Source: Siphlonurus alternatus (taxonomy: Eukaryota > Arthropoda > Insecta > Ephemeroptera > Siphlonuridae). From it: a stretch of DNA of 64,000 nucleotides. Positions within the stretch are counted from its first letter, which is position 1. Each line of letters begins with the position of its first letter. The notes under the pieces are model-generated. The model searched no databases, was not told the DNA's origin, and worked only from the letters and a program-made list of their open reading frames with translations. A program made the position numbers and the translations under genes. Where the stretch lies: positions 14,593,309 through 14,657,308 of the forward strand of contig OX463786.1 in NCBI GenBank assembly GCA_949825025.1. Reading direction: 5' to 3'. Below, piece after piece: positions 38,901 to 49,449 of the stretch.

Positions 38901-39381
38901 ATCAACCAAATAAATCAATTATAAATAATTATTAAAAATAATAAAAATTCACCTCTCAAAGTGTTCATTTGCATCTTATACATTGATTTTAGAATTTTTT
39001 TGAGACTTTGAACTTCAAGGGGGTGGGTCTCTTAAGGTGGTGGATGACCCTCTTTGTGTATCCTAAGCGTCTGTATCATCTGTATGTACATACTGTACCA
39101 ACTTTCCATAATTATGCATACTTAAGAAGAACCTTGATATTATCGCATGTAATAAACTGTTAGATTCACAATGCAATAAACTATACGGAAATACAAAGAC
39201 GGAAATCTGCATAGCAACAGTGATGGCTACTTTCTTTTGGTAGAGATTCATTCATCCTTACCTGATGAGCATCTCCAGAAGGGATAATATAAGCATGTAT
39301 TGGCTCTTGTCCCACATAATTATTAATCTTCATAAGCTGTCGAAGCTCTTTAAGTATCTCTACTTGTCTTTTTGCTGCCAT
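23940..39381 (-). CDS. XPNPEP1: Cytosolic Xaa-Pro aminopeptidase 1 (aminopeptidase P), complete, 12 coding exons
   Basis: Minus-strand exons 39262-39381, 32244-32412, 31611-31850, 30992-31087, 30348-30556, 29739-29874, 27970-28099, 27178-27327, 26538-26667, 25974-26151, 24614-24789 and 23940-24056 join without a break to 616 aa (human 623). It removes an N-terminal residue next to proline. Two creatinase-like N-terminal domains (about 1-310; [31 protein letters not shown]) precede the M24 pita-bread catalytic domain. The metal ligands are all present: D411 (LCDSGG), D422 (GTTDVTRT), H485 (HGTSHGIG), E520 (NEPGYYEDG), E534 (RIENIV). The accessory histidines H391 and H494 are also there. There is no signal peptide or C-terminal anchor, so it is cytosolic, unlike XPNPEP2. 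Intron 1 holds a 6.3-kb transposon, intron 6 a hAT element, intron 9 a TGAA tetranucleotide repeat, and intron 10 a MITE and a long palindrome. All acceptors and donors are GT-AG. The gene is head-to-head with the EB-module gene at 39995. Homology and frame make this call very secure. Confidence 0.97.
24898..25273. mobile_element. TTAA-flanked MITE, copy 2, in aminopeptidase intron 10
   Basis: TTAA at 24894-24897 and 25274-25277. The ends GGGTAAGATAACACGAACAA and, inverted, GGGTAAGATAACACAAACAA match closely. The two halves are inverted copies over roughly 170 bases each, with a short centre around 25080. Non-coding. Confidence 0.82.
25507..25766. repeat. Nearly perfect palindrome, 127-base arms with 6-base loop
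   Basis: Arms 25507-25633 and 25640-25766 are equal in length and mirror each other with no indels that I could find and very few mismatches (one near 25566). The centre reads GCTAT-ACACGC-ATAGC. It lies in aminopeptidase intron 10, so it would be transcribed into a long hairpin. No target duplication or known transposon ends are evident. Confidence 0.85.
26336..26502. repeat. (TGAA)n tetranucleotide microsatellite in aminopeptidase intron 9
   Basis: About 36 uninterrupted TGAA/AATG units from 26356 to 26500, with degenerate units on both sides. Its six-frame translations (FIHSFIHS) are not genes. Confidence 0.95.
28358..29639. mobile_element. Non-autonomous hAT element in aminopeptidase intron 6
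   Basis: The ends are CAGGGGCGATCGGT on the left and, inverted, CAGTGGCGATCGGT on the right, of the CAGNGGCG type seen in hAT elements. An exact 8-base duplication TTATGTAT flanks it (28350-28357 and 29640-29647). At 1282 bases it has no transposase ORF. Near the right end lies a G/C-rich patch (CGGCGGGCTGTACGG, then C runs). The insertion orientation relative to the host gene is undefined. Confidence 0.88.
32768..39049. mobile_element. 6.28-kb TIR DNA transposon, copy 1, in aminopeptidase intron 1
   Basis: Flanked by an exact 9-base duplication CTCTTTGTG (32759-32767 and 39050-39058). The ends begin GGTTTTACCACTTATT and, inverted, GGTCATCCACCACC; both continue with TTAAGAGACCC. The near-identical copy at 58819 starts at the same base, confirming the left boundary. 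The 9-base duplication with GG termini fits Mutator-like or Merlin-like elements. No transposase is visible: the longest open frames are about 110 codons and overlap on both strands. It contains internal repeated units, each running through a TTTCAGAGATG motif and GATCATGCATAAAAATTA, and includes decayed coding-like stretches. It is therefore probably a non-autonomous element that has captured sequence. Confidence 0.85.
36773..38690 (+). repeat. Internal repeated units of the 6.28-kb element, with decayed coding-like segments
   Basis: Units starting GATCATGCATAAAAATTA, then CGACTTTAAAAAGACG and GTGCCTCGGGACAGGCGCC, recur at about 36775, 37436 and 38319. The first and third continue into a GC-rich part read as MSDQAPSG.. 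(36931) and [11 protein letters not shown].. (38476). In the third, the frame continues through [20 protein letters not shown]; in the first, a small indel shifts the frame, with [20 protein letters not shown] in another frame. This looks like a duplicated, broken first exon of an unknown protein. Confidence 0.5.
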
Positions 39382-39994
39382 TTCTGTAAAATTCTGTAAG
39401 AAATTACAAAATTTATGTTACGAAAAAACAGCTGTGTCATAAAAATTTCAACGTAGGCAAATTATTTTATCTGATTTCACTTATCAAACATACCTGTTTC
39501 TTGTTTTTTAAGATTTTAATATAAAATCAAAACCTATTATTAAATATCTACACAATTAAGATAATAATTAATTACTTAATCATTAAATTATTAGTTATTT
39601 TATCAGTGACATGTCAAAAAATTCTAAAACTTTGAAAAACATATGTATACGAAGTTAACCGAAAATCTCCGAAGATACTCGATGAATGTCGATGAAATCG
39701 ATTTTTAGTCCGCTAAAAAGTTTGAAACTTTTATTTGCAATGACAAATTAATTATTTTTACGATAAAATATAATTTTCAATTGTTTAACATAATACGAGA
39801 ACATAAATATAAGAAATAATAAATTTAATTTTCTTTTTATTTATTCTGGAGTAGAAAGCTGCACTTCTGTTATCAGAATCTCGCGTTATCACTATAAAGG
39901 TGCGATGGGTGACGCTAACTGATAAGAATAAAAGTTGAAATCAAACGAACTCTAGGCGTCATTTTCGATCTCTGAGCAGTACTGTGTTATAGCC
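39382..39994. promoter_or_regulatory. Head-to-head promoter region between XPNPEP1 and the first EB-module gene
   Basis: There are 613 bases between the ATG of the aminopeptidase (minus) and the ATG of the EB gene (plus), both with coding first exons. A bidirectional promoter is inferred from geometry. No canonical TATA box is convincing; an AATAAAAG at about 39927-39934 is a weak candidate for the plus gene. There may be untranslated exons. Confidence 0.4.
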
Positions 39995-42900
39995 ATGATG
40001 TCCCTCAAATACTTCTTGGTCCTCAATTTGAGTTTTTTGGTCGTGCAGGCACAACTGCAGTTTGCTGAAGAGGGTAAGTTTAATTATAATATCTGCAATA
40101 ATTATTTTTAATTAATTAATAATTGTTAAGCCATGCAGTCTTGTAATAAAATTACCGGTTATCGTTAGATCACCAAAGTCAAGCACTGCCGCGAGCATGG
40201 TTTTATTACTTGGATGTGAGTGCATGAAGTCAAAATTATTGTGTTTCCATCCATCCAACCCTGCATGCTGGGTGAATTAATTTTATATGGTTCCCCATGC
40301 CATGCAGACCCGGCTTTTGGACAACGCTTAAATTTGTCTACAGGTTATATAGGTAGAAGTGTCTATCCTGATTGAGGTTTCCTTTTAGTAATATGTATTT
40401 ATATATAACAGGAGATACTATATATTATATATATATTATAATAAATGCAGGGTTATTTTTTTATTTTTTAAATTGCGTTAAAAATTTTACTATGCACGAT
40501 GCATGCAACTCTTTTATCAAAATACAATATTAGTTTAGTGTAAATAGTTAATGTAATAATATATGTAACATGTATATTTATACAGTGTTATATGTACTGT
40601 ACATTATACACCTGTAGAACTTCATTTTAATTAAGATACGTACGTCATTTTTTTTTTTTTAATGTGCTATATCTGCTGCACTATCTGTTTTTAGTTTTAT
40701 AGGTAGTACTAAAAAGGCCGAAATCTTTTTTTTTTTTATATACAATCATTATAATCGTCGTATCAATTTTTTTTCTCAATATATATAATTGGTTACACGT
40801 GCGTACGCCGTGCTACTGTCTAATACTATTATAATTTCCCGAAGATGATGAAGCTGATTTTATATTGATTATAACAGAGCCTAGTCTATACTGTCCTTGA
40901 TCTACAGTTAGCTCTCATGTTATTTAGATTACAGAAGCATTAACGAAATATAATGTCTCGTTTCTTTATTTTATCAGTATAATAGCCACTGGTAATATAG
41001 AGACAGGCTTAGTGCTGCTGTAAGTAATAATATTTTATAGTGGTAGTTAAAATAATTTTATATACCCGCCTCTGCTACATATGTATGCATTCAATAATAA
41101 TTTTAAGTACTATTTTCAACAATAATTAATAAGTTGTATACTATATAATGCAACAGGACGCATCTCTGAAAAAAATAAAAAACAAGTCCTCAAAACATGC
41201 GCCAAACTTATTTTATCAGAATTTTTTTTAACCCTCTTTAAATTGGTAAAAAAAAAAAAAAAACAGGGTGTAGAAAATGAGGGAACAACAAATTAACTAA
41301 ACTGCTTGGGCTATCAGAGTTTTATGACATGTGCAAGAATAAAAAAATCAAAAATAAATAAAATAAAGATATTACATTGACTATAATTTAAATTTATGTG
41401 TCGCAATCTAAAACCTGTATCTTTTAACCTATAATACGTTTGTATCTACATTACTTCAGACAGAAAAAAATTAACCTTTTTTTAATGGCTTTTAGGTTGT
41501 TGGTTAATTACCTCTCCAAAAATTAATTTTGAAAACGCATCTCTTAAATTTGTCTCTTGACAGCAATGAAAGCATCTTCCATAATCAATATAATATACAG
41601 ATTATATATTCCCGCGCGATATGCATAATACATATTTTAAAAATACCACTCTAAAAAAATCCACAAAAAAAAAAAAAAAAATCAAACAAGAGAAAAAGCA
41701 TTTTCGTTTAAATGTCATGACAATTATTATTTATTTTTTTATTTTCATAGCCTGCATTTTGTATTCAATTAATACAATTGAATTAATTGATTAATTATTG
41801 ATTGATTTAATTGGTCATCGCTGCATTCTTGTGATGATGATGTTAGCGTAATCAATTCCGATATGTCTATTGAAATAAACAAATGACAGTTTGAGATGTA
41901 CGTATATATGTACTATAATGATATAATATAACTTTAATGTTTGTATAGAGCATAGCTGTGATAATATGATAGCTCTGCATCGCTACTGAATTACGTCATT
42001 ATTTAATTTAAGATTTTAGTTTTAAAGGATGAAAGGAATCTTTCAATAAAAAATTTATTATTATTGCAGCTGAATAAATTTGGTTTATAAATGAAATATA
42101 TTAATTTAAATAATAATTTCATGACTATATACATTTTTTTTTACTTGTAATACTTTTAAAAATAAATATAATACATAAAACTTCTCGACGACCACGCCCT
42201 TTTTAGGCGCGACGCCGGGAAACATATAGGGAAATGTATTACATGACTATTTTATGTAGTATGTTATATCATCAATTTTGAGATATGGTTAAAAAAAAAT
42301 AATAAAATTGTCTATTATGTCTTAATATCTTATGCCCCGATGTCTTCTCTCTAAAAATTTATGCAGGTTGTAGCAATAGTCTTCAGCACTCCCATAGACA
42401 TCTCTAATAATCACCATGTCCACAGGTAAGGAACAGGTGTTCACATGCACGGATGACGCCCACTGCGCGGCACAGTTTGGTAATTCGTCACATTGCAAGA
42501 ACGAGTCATGTTACTGCGAAAATGGTACAGAAATGACACCTGAGGACGGAAAATGTGTCAACAAAATCCAAAGCAGAGCTGGTGAGTCATCGATATCAAT
42601 TAAGTTATCGTGAGGAAATAAAACTCTGTAAACTTATACACACATAGATGTATATAATCATGCCTTTTTATCAGAAATCCCATGCAGAAATCATGCTAAA
42701 AAACAGAGATCGAGTTAATATTTATTTTTTGCGGTAAGGTTTCCAATTCCAATCATTCACCTTTGTTTAATTTGATGCTGAACAAATTGCCTATCATCAA
42801 GGAGAGATGGCCTATTAATATTATAGTTTAATAGACAATCCAGTCGGTGCCTTCTCTTGATATAATTCAGCATAGGACAAAACACATGAGGAGTGTTTTA

Positions 42901-45756
42901 GTCTCCTCCACTTCAATGACAAAGTCTCGACACTCTTCTAACCACTCGCCTTGTAATAATTATACCTTGTAGTTATATATGCTCAGATCCAGGGGAGAGG
43001 GAAGAATGAGGGGACTTCATTATTCTACCCCCCCCCTCTGAAATTTTAGAGATTTAATATAGACAATAAAGGCATTTCTCCCGCTTCAATTCTCCCTCAC
43101 CTTGTACCTTATGGAAATTCTGCGTGGTTTCACCCTCCTGCATAGTAAGCAATACGTTAATAAGTAAGATAAAGGTTTAAGTTTTTTTTATCCTGCACTA
43201 ACACTAAGGGAAGGTTATAATTGATTGACTCATACCATGACTTCATAAAAACAATTTCGTAAAAGTATAGTGTTTCGTTACAGCATGGAACCAGATCTGC
43301 AAGACGAACCAGGACTGTAAAGTCACAGACTCGCTCTGCACGGCGGGCAAGTGCGCGTGTCCCACAGACTTCCTGCTGAACAAGAACAGCACCAAATGTT
43401 TGCCACGTGAGTAGAATTATCATACTGGGTGTACCAAAGAACTTATAAGACGTTCAATTTTATGTTCAGACAATCAAACTGCATTATGAATATTATGATT
43501 TCACATCCCAGGCGTGAATCCAGGGAAAGTCCCCCTCCCCCCTCCGAAATTTTAGATTTAACGTGGAAAAAATGGTCATTTGGGCCCACTCCATTTTTTT
43601 CTTTCTTTCTAACATTGGCCTTATGGATCGAGACATCCCCCCCGCTCTGAAATTTGGATTTGGATTTGTGCCTGCATGTTGCATATATATATTGGGCGAA
43701 TTAATTGGTTTCTCTCTCTCTCTCTTTCTCTCTCTAATTCTTCAAAGTATATCAGGCAAATGAAATATAATTCCAATTGAGAGTAAATATTTGTATATTT
43801 GAAGGGATTTATTAATTATTTATACACAGTAAATACTAAGTAACATAGATTTTACAATATTTTAGTATTATTTCCTAAAAGAAGTTTTAAATAATTTATC
43901 GCCAATGCTAGAAAATTATGCAAGTACCTAGAAAATACATGCAACTCCTCGTATATTCAGGTTGAAACACCATGCATATATTATATTATTATATATGCAG
44001 TTTGATTATACCTTGTGTATAATATAATGTTCCGGAAAATTTTCTTCTCTCTTATCTCAAAACGTCACTGATGAAGATATCTCCAAAGGTCCTTAACTTA
44101 TACATAATTACATGTGGCCTATTTTACGAAGTACGCCAGTCGAGTGCATTTAAAAGTCTGTTCATCGAAGACAAGAAACTTAATTGTAATTAAATTAAAA
44201 TATGTTTTATTTACTTGTAGCATATCATATATTAATGCCAAATTTTAATTGTTGTAAATTTGTCTTTATATGCTTTGCTTCTTTAATGACGCGTCTTACC
44301 CAAGTATACATTATATTATGTTTTCTTCTAATAACGGGTCTTTCACCATACGTCACAAAACAATATGACGTCATAATTGTGTAGGCAAAACATTGTCAGT
44401 GGCATAGCAAACACGTGTTAAAGTTGGTCTCGAAATTAATTTCTCCTGACGATTCGTATCAATTCTCGTAGAAATTTCTTTCATAAATGGTGACAAGAAG
44501 AACCAATGCTAGTGAAAAAAAATATTTGGTGACCAAAACTGTTATGAGAAAAGAGGTGTTGTGAGTTATGTTAACACGCACAGCATAGGATTTTAGGGTT
44601 TTCTGCCTACATCCCGAAGCTCTTCGGGCGGCTTCGGGCATCTCCGTGCTACCCAAAATGTAAACATGAAATTCCTGTATAGTTTGATAAAAAAATAATG
44701 AAAAGTCGAAATTTATAAGCAACAAAATAGCATTTCTCTCTCCCTATACAGTATATGTTAGTGATTGTTAAATCAATTCATCCAAGTTTTCAAAAGATAA
44801 TTACTAAAAAGTAAAAGATCTTCTAAGCAAAAGTTTTTAAAATAAACTTATAAAAGAGGATTGCATACTTAATTTGATTATAATGAATAATTGAAATATT
44901 CTTGATTGTTTTTATTTGTTTATTGATTTCCAGTGGCCAAGGAGGTTGGCTGGGGCTGCGAGGATGACCTCCAGTGCACCACTCTGCTCACCAAGACGAC
45001 GGAGTGTCGAGATGGAACGTGTGGATGCAAGTCTGGCACCGTGCACAAGGAGGGCAAGTGCGTCGAGTCCAAGGGTAAGTAAAAAGACCAACATCGAAAT
45101 CAAAGAGATAATGAGAATGGGGTTTTTCCAATATAAGTATGAAGTATGATAAGTATGAAGAAAGAGCATACAAAACTGTATGCGTATATACTCCATTTTT
45201 CAAGTTTTTATTTTTATTTATTTTTTTAACGCGGGAACAATTTTTAAATAATTATTCAAATTTTTAGAAAACTTTAATTTAAGAGTGGAATCTCCTGCAG
45301 TTGACATTATGCTTCAAATATATTTTTAACAGTATAATAGTTTCCATTCCATCCCAAGCTTAATTTATTTCTAAATAAATTAGTGCATTAATGCGCAGTG
45401 CATTGACCGGTTCTCGTTAGATCACCGAAGTCAGGCTACGTCGAGCGTGGTTAGTACTTGGATGGGTGACCGTTTCAAGTAAAAAATACGCTGCTCCCTC
45501 CCTGGGGTAAATTCGTCTCGCTTTCCACCCAGTGCAGTGATGCACTTGTGTGTGGTTCCCCAGGCTTTGGACATCGCTTTGGTCCATTGAGAAAAAGTAG
45601 AGGTGTCCGTCCTGACTGAGGTTTTCCACGGTTCCCTCAGTTTCACCTCAGCGAATGCTGGGACGCGTAAGCATGCAGGCCGTGGCCACTATCCGTTCCC
45701 TACCTTATCCCTACCCAGTACCCCGCCGCGAGCTGTAAGCTCTTAGGGGTGTATCC

Positions 45757-45789
<33 letters not shown>

Positions 45790-48180
45790 AGAGTATCACA
45801 ATTTTATACCTTCTATTTATTTATGAAATAAAAAAAAAATCTTGCTAACAGATTTGTTCATTCTCTTCCTGGTTATACGCCTCACCTTAACACGTGTCTT
45901 ATGACGTCACTCACACGTGTCATTCTAACGTTATAATTTGATCCCCAGGCCTCGACGCGTTCTGCGAGTCCTCCGTCGTGTGCTCCACAGAACACGCTGA
46001 ATGCAGCCAGGGTGTTTGCGCGTGTTCTGTGGGCCACGTGGCAGCCCCCGACAACTCCAAGTGTCTGGAAGAAGCTCAGGGTTTCAAGGCAAAGTGTGAG
46101 GAGAGCATTCAATGTTCAGGACCGTTCGGACCTCAAGCCGTGTGCAAAGAAATGCAATGTGTCTGCACAGCTGGACATCATTTCGCTGATATGAAGTGCT
46201 GGCAGGACAAAGGTACAAAATTGTTTCGTAAATATTTTATTTTTGTAATTCATAATACCGCAAATTTGATAAGGTATAATAAAATTGTAGTCGACGATGC
46301 CGGTTATTCATTTTTGCGCAGGAATTTCAAGATATAATAAAATGACTAACAGTTTTTACGAACTTTCACGTCAAATCTTATTAGTCATTTGCTGCGGCAT
46401 TCTTGAGGTGTTTATATTTATAACACAGGGAGTGCCGATATCGCAATGTTACCAAATGCATGTATATTAACATGCAGTAACATGGGAATACAGTCATAAT
46501 GGACAATTTGCATGACATTTTTTACTGCAGAAATGGATGGAGGGTGCAAAGTTATATGCTACTCTGAATTTTTTCAGATTTTTTAGAGACCGGGAACTAT
46601 TTTTAAAAAATTATTGAAAATCAATTTTATGACGTCACGAGGAGTCTGTCCTTAAGAAAAGGATAGGCGCTAAACGCCCGTGACGTCATAAAACTGACTT
46701 TCAATAATTTTTTAAAAATAGTTACCGCTCTGAAAAAAAAATCTGAAAAAATTCAGAGTAGCATAATTTGGTACTCTATCTATTTCTGTAATAAAAAAAT
46801 TTCATGCAAATTTTCCATTTAATTCACAACGATTCAATATTTTCCAAGCCTATTACGTTCTGTTTACTTTTTAGCTCAACAATGTTTTCATCATTGCATT
46901 AATAAATGTAGTTTCAAACTGTCATAAAATAATTTACTATAATCAAAAAGTAAGAAACAAACCTTCTTGAAAATGTAATGAAATATTAATAAAAAATATA
47001 ACTTCTCTTCGACAACGATAGATAAAAAAGTATTTCCTCGCTTGGACTCGAACTCACTCACTTCTTTGTCACAGGTCTGAACGACGAGTGCAACAGCGCG
47101 TCTGAGTGTTACATTCCCGAGGACGAGTCCAATCAGCTGCTGGAGTGTGTCGATGGCAAATGTGCGTGCAAAACTGGCCTCGATGGAAATCTGGATACCA
47201 TGCGCTGCTCAGGTATGACGATCGAGAAATTTGCATATTTCATGCCTATTTTTTTAACTTAAACGTAGATTTTAAATAACAATTAAATATATATGAGCTA
47301 GAGGGTCAAGAGAGAAGGTCATGAATGATTTAAGGTACATCGCCTCAAAAAATGACCCTTTGAGGTTTTGTCATAATACTCACCATGCTCCGTAAAAATA
47401 TCACAGTTAGGGCATGGTAATTAACATTGCTGTAAGTGGTACCTTTTCCAAGGCGACAAATGTATACCAAGAGAGGTTATTTGGTTAACAAAAATTCTTC
47501 TCCCTCTACAAATTCCTTGCATATCCAAGTATTATGTGCATTAAGTCAAAGTACCATGAAAAAAACAAGCATAAAACAAGACACGGCTGCCGATTCAATT
47601 AAAATTTTGATTTTTGAAAACAAATTTGAATTATTATTAATTTGACAACAGTTACAAAACCAAAAGGTACAATATATATATAAATAAAGTCGACAATGCA
47701 AAATACATTGTATTTGTGGTGTGAAAATCTAGTTTTCAATGCAGATGAACATTATTTGTCAATTTTGTCAAACAATTAATAGACATTAATTAAACTGCAA
47801 ATTTTTTTATTATTGCTGCTGGATAAGGTATCTCATGCATTATCAATTTTAAGCCACTAAAATAACACACTTAAAATCGTGATGTTTCTTTAGATTCATA
47901 TTGTAAAATGCTTTCCCATACGCCTGTGTGTTAAATTTTGACATGCATGACTATGACATCACAGCTTCTGCAACACGAACTTTTATATAAAAGGGCTTCA
48001 CAAAAATCTGATACAAACAGTTAATTACCTCGCAAGGTCGTCCATCTAAATATGCAATAAAATTATATGCAAGATGTCAGGTAAACACTGATAATCATAT
48101 TTTCTGTTTCAGGCGTCTCTCTGGTCATCCAAACCTTCTCAACCCTATTTGTAATAGCTCTACGCTCCGTCCTCGTTTGA
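39995..48180 (+). CDS. Secreted/surface protein of six EB-like cysteine-rich modules, gene A
   Basis: Exons 39995-40073, 42426-42581, 43284-43406, 44934-45074, 45949-46212, 47075-47212 and 48113-48180 give 322 aa; every intron is phase 1. MMSLKYFLVLNLSFLVVQAQ is a signal peptide. Exons 2, 3, 4 and 6 each encode one module and exon 5 encodes two. A module has a first cysteine pair, then C-x-C near its end and a final Cys (e.g. CTDDAHCAA, CYCENG, CVN; or CVCTAGHHFADMKC). This resembles the EB module (PF01683) of nematode and arthropod secreted proteins, often listed as prion-like-(Q/N-rich) domain-bearing protein 25 in arthropods. The last exon encodes a hydrophobic tail (GVSLVIQTFSTLFVIALRS) ending VLV, suggesting a GPI signal or membrane anchor. 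The molecular function is unknown; surface adhesion or immune roles are guesses. Its tandem paralog starts at 49450. Confidence 0.85.
40139..40400 (+). repeat. Degraded 5S-derived SINE in intron 1 of EB gene A
   Basis: Contains ACCGGTTATCGTTAGATCAC, GAGCATGG and TACTTGGATG in 5S order, then body blocks ending AGAAGTGTCTATCCTGATTG. It is more diverged than the copies at 18215 and 45393. Confidence 0.6.
42985..43150. repeat. Dispersed repeat with poly-C runs, copy 2
   Basis: Lies in intron 2 of EB gene A. Same block order as at 2966-3137: G-rich start, C run, CTGAAATTTTAGAGATTTAA, CTCCC-CTTCAATT, CCTTATGGAAA. Confidence 0.45.
43500..43690. repeat. Dispersed repeat with poly-C runs, copy 3
   Basis: Lies in intron 3 of EB gene A. 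GAATCCAGGGAAAGTCCCCC, CCGAAATTTTAGATTTAACG, TAACATTGGCCTTATGGAT and CGCTCTGAAATTTGGA match the other two copies in order. It is followed by a CT-rich microsatellite near 43710-43735. Confidence 0.5.
45393..45789 (+). mobile_element. 5S-rRNA-derived SINE with poly-A tail in intron 4 of EB gene A
   Basis: The head at about 45397-45475 follows 5S rRNA: ACCGGTTCTCGTTAGATCAC, CGAAGTCAGGCTACGTCGAG, GGTTAGTACTTGGATGGGTG, ACCG. This includes the internal pol III control region. Body blocks follow (GTAGAGGTGTCCGTCC, GGTTCCCTCAG, CCGCCGCGAGCTGTAAGCTC) and then a run of about 28 A. This plan (5S head, unrelated body, A tail) is that of SINE3-class retroposons. Four other copies or fragments occur in this window. 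Confidence 0.85.
46501..46816. mobile_element. CRE-containing hairpin MITE, related family, in intron 5 of EB gene A
   Basis: The ends GGACAATTTGCATGACATTT and the inverse of AAATTTCATGCAAATTTTCC match, and the arms continue through GCTACTCTGAA and an AACTATTTTTAAAAAATTAT stretch to TGACGTCA on both sides of a short centre. The inner arm sequence is shared with the 10167 and 51364 elements, but the ends differ. Confidence 0.7.
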
Positions 48181-49449
48181 GTAAGAACATTTTAAAAATT
48201 TCATGTGTAGGCCCATTTTAAAGTATTATCAATTCACAGTCATTGATATATAGCAATAGAAGAGTAGGATTTTTCAATCACTCATAACTATGTAGCAAAA
48301 AAAAAATAATAATAATAATAATAATAAAATAAGGATGATGAAATGAATAATTTATAAATCTACGGTACACTCCATAGCTAATATGTAACATCTACTATAG
48401 AGTTTCTTCAATGCAGTGTACTTTTACTTGAACTAAAATAATAAAAGAAATAAACTTCCGTCCTGTGAAGTTAAATATTTTGTTACATGCACCGCACCTA
48501 AAAATCAGCTTATTTTGATTGTATGTACGAGTTCTTTACCCAATTTCAAAATGCAAATAAAATGGATTGAGCACCACAATAAAGTTATGTATATTTTATA
48601 AATCTTCAATTTTAGTCAAGTGTTTTTTTTTTTTTTTTTCATCCTCAAAATTGTGATGAAAGTGACTATAATGAAAATTTAACAACATGATTTTTATCAT
48701 GAATTCTTCAGCAAAACAAAACCACATGATTTTCCATTTTTAAATGACTTTACTTTATTTTTTTGCTAATTATTTGCTGTTTTTGCATTATGAATAATAA
48801 TTATGTGAAAATACAGTAAAATTCATTAATTTTTTATGTTAATCCAATGCTAAATTTTATGACAAGTCATATGCAATTACATTTTTATATTGTAATAATT
48901 ATGCAAAATAAAATTTAATTCTATGGCACGTAATTTTAAAACGATAATATAAAATGAATTGCAATTACAGAAATAAATTTACTTGTCTACTGAAATAAAT
49001 TACTCTAAATAAGAACTTCCAAACTCAAAATAAAAAAATAATATTTTTCATAGCAAAATTTAATTACATTTATAATCTTTACACATATTTATATTATGTA
49101 TTGGGCAAATATAATAAATGTTCATTAATTTTCATTTTTTCCCCACTTAATTCCATTTAAGGCTCATTTATAGTCATTATCTAAAAGTTTTACTGAAAAA
49201 ATAACTCTTATATTAATAAAATTGTCAAAAATAGCCAATGAAACTATAGTGAAGACCAAATTATAAAAAAGTACTATATATGTGAAGTAAATTTCTAATT
49301 GGCAAGTAGGTGAGATATAATCTAATCATGTAACAGTAAATAATAAACTTCATTTTGTAAGACACACGTTTATTTATTCTCCACGCCCCTTTATGTGATA
49401 ACGATGCAATCTCGAGAGATAGGACGACTGCGGTACCTCTCCATCAGTC
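48181..49449. other. Intergenic between EB genes A and B
   Basis: AT-rich, no gene. Contains an (AAT)n run near 48307-48330 and an AATAAA at 48556-48561 that could end EB gene A transcripts. The promoter of gene B presumably lies in the last few hundred bases; no clear TATA was chosen. Confidence 0.45.
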
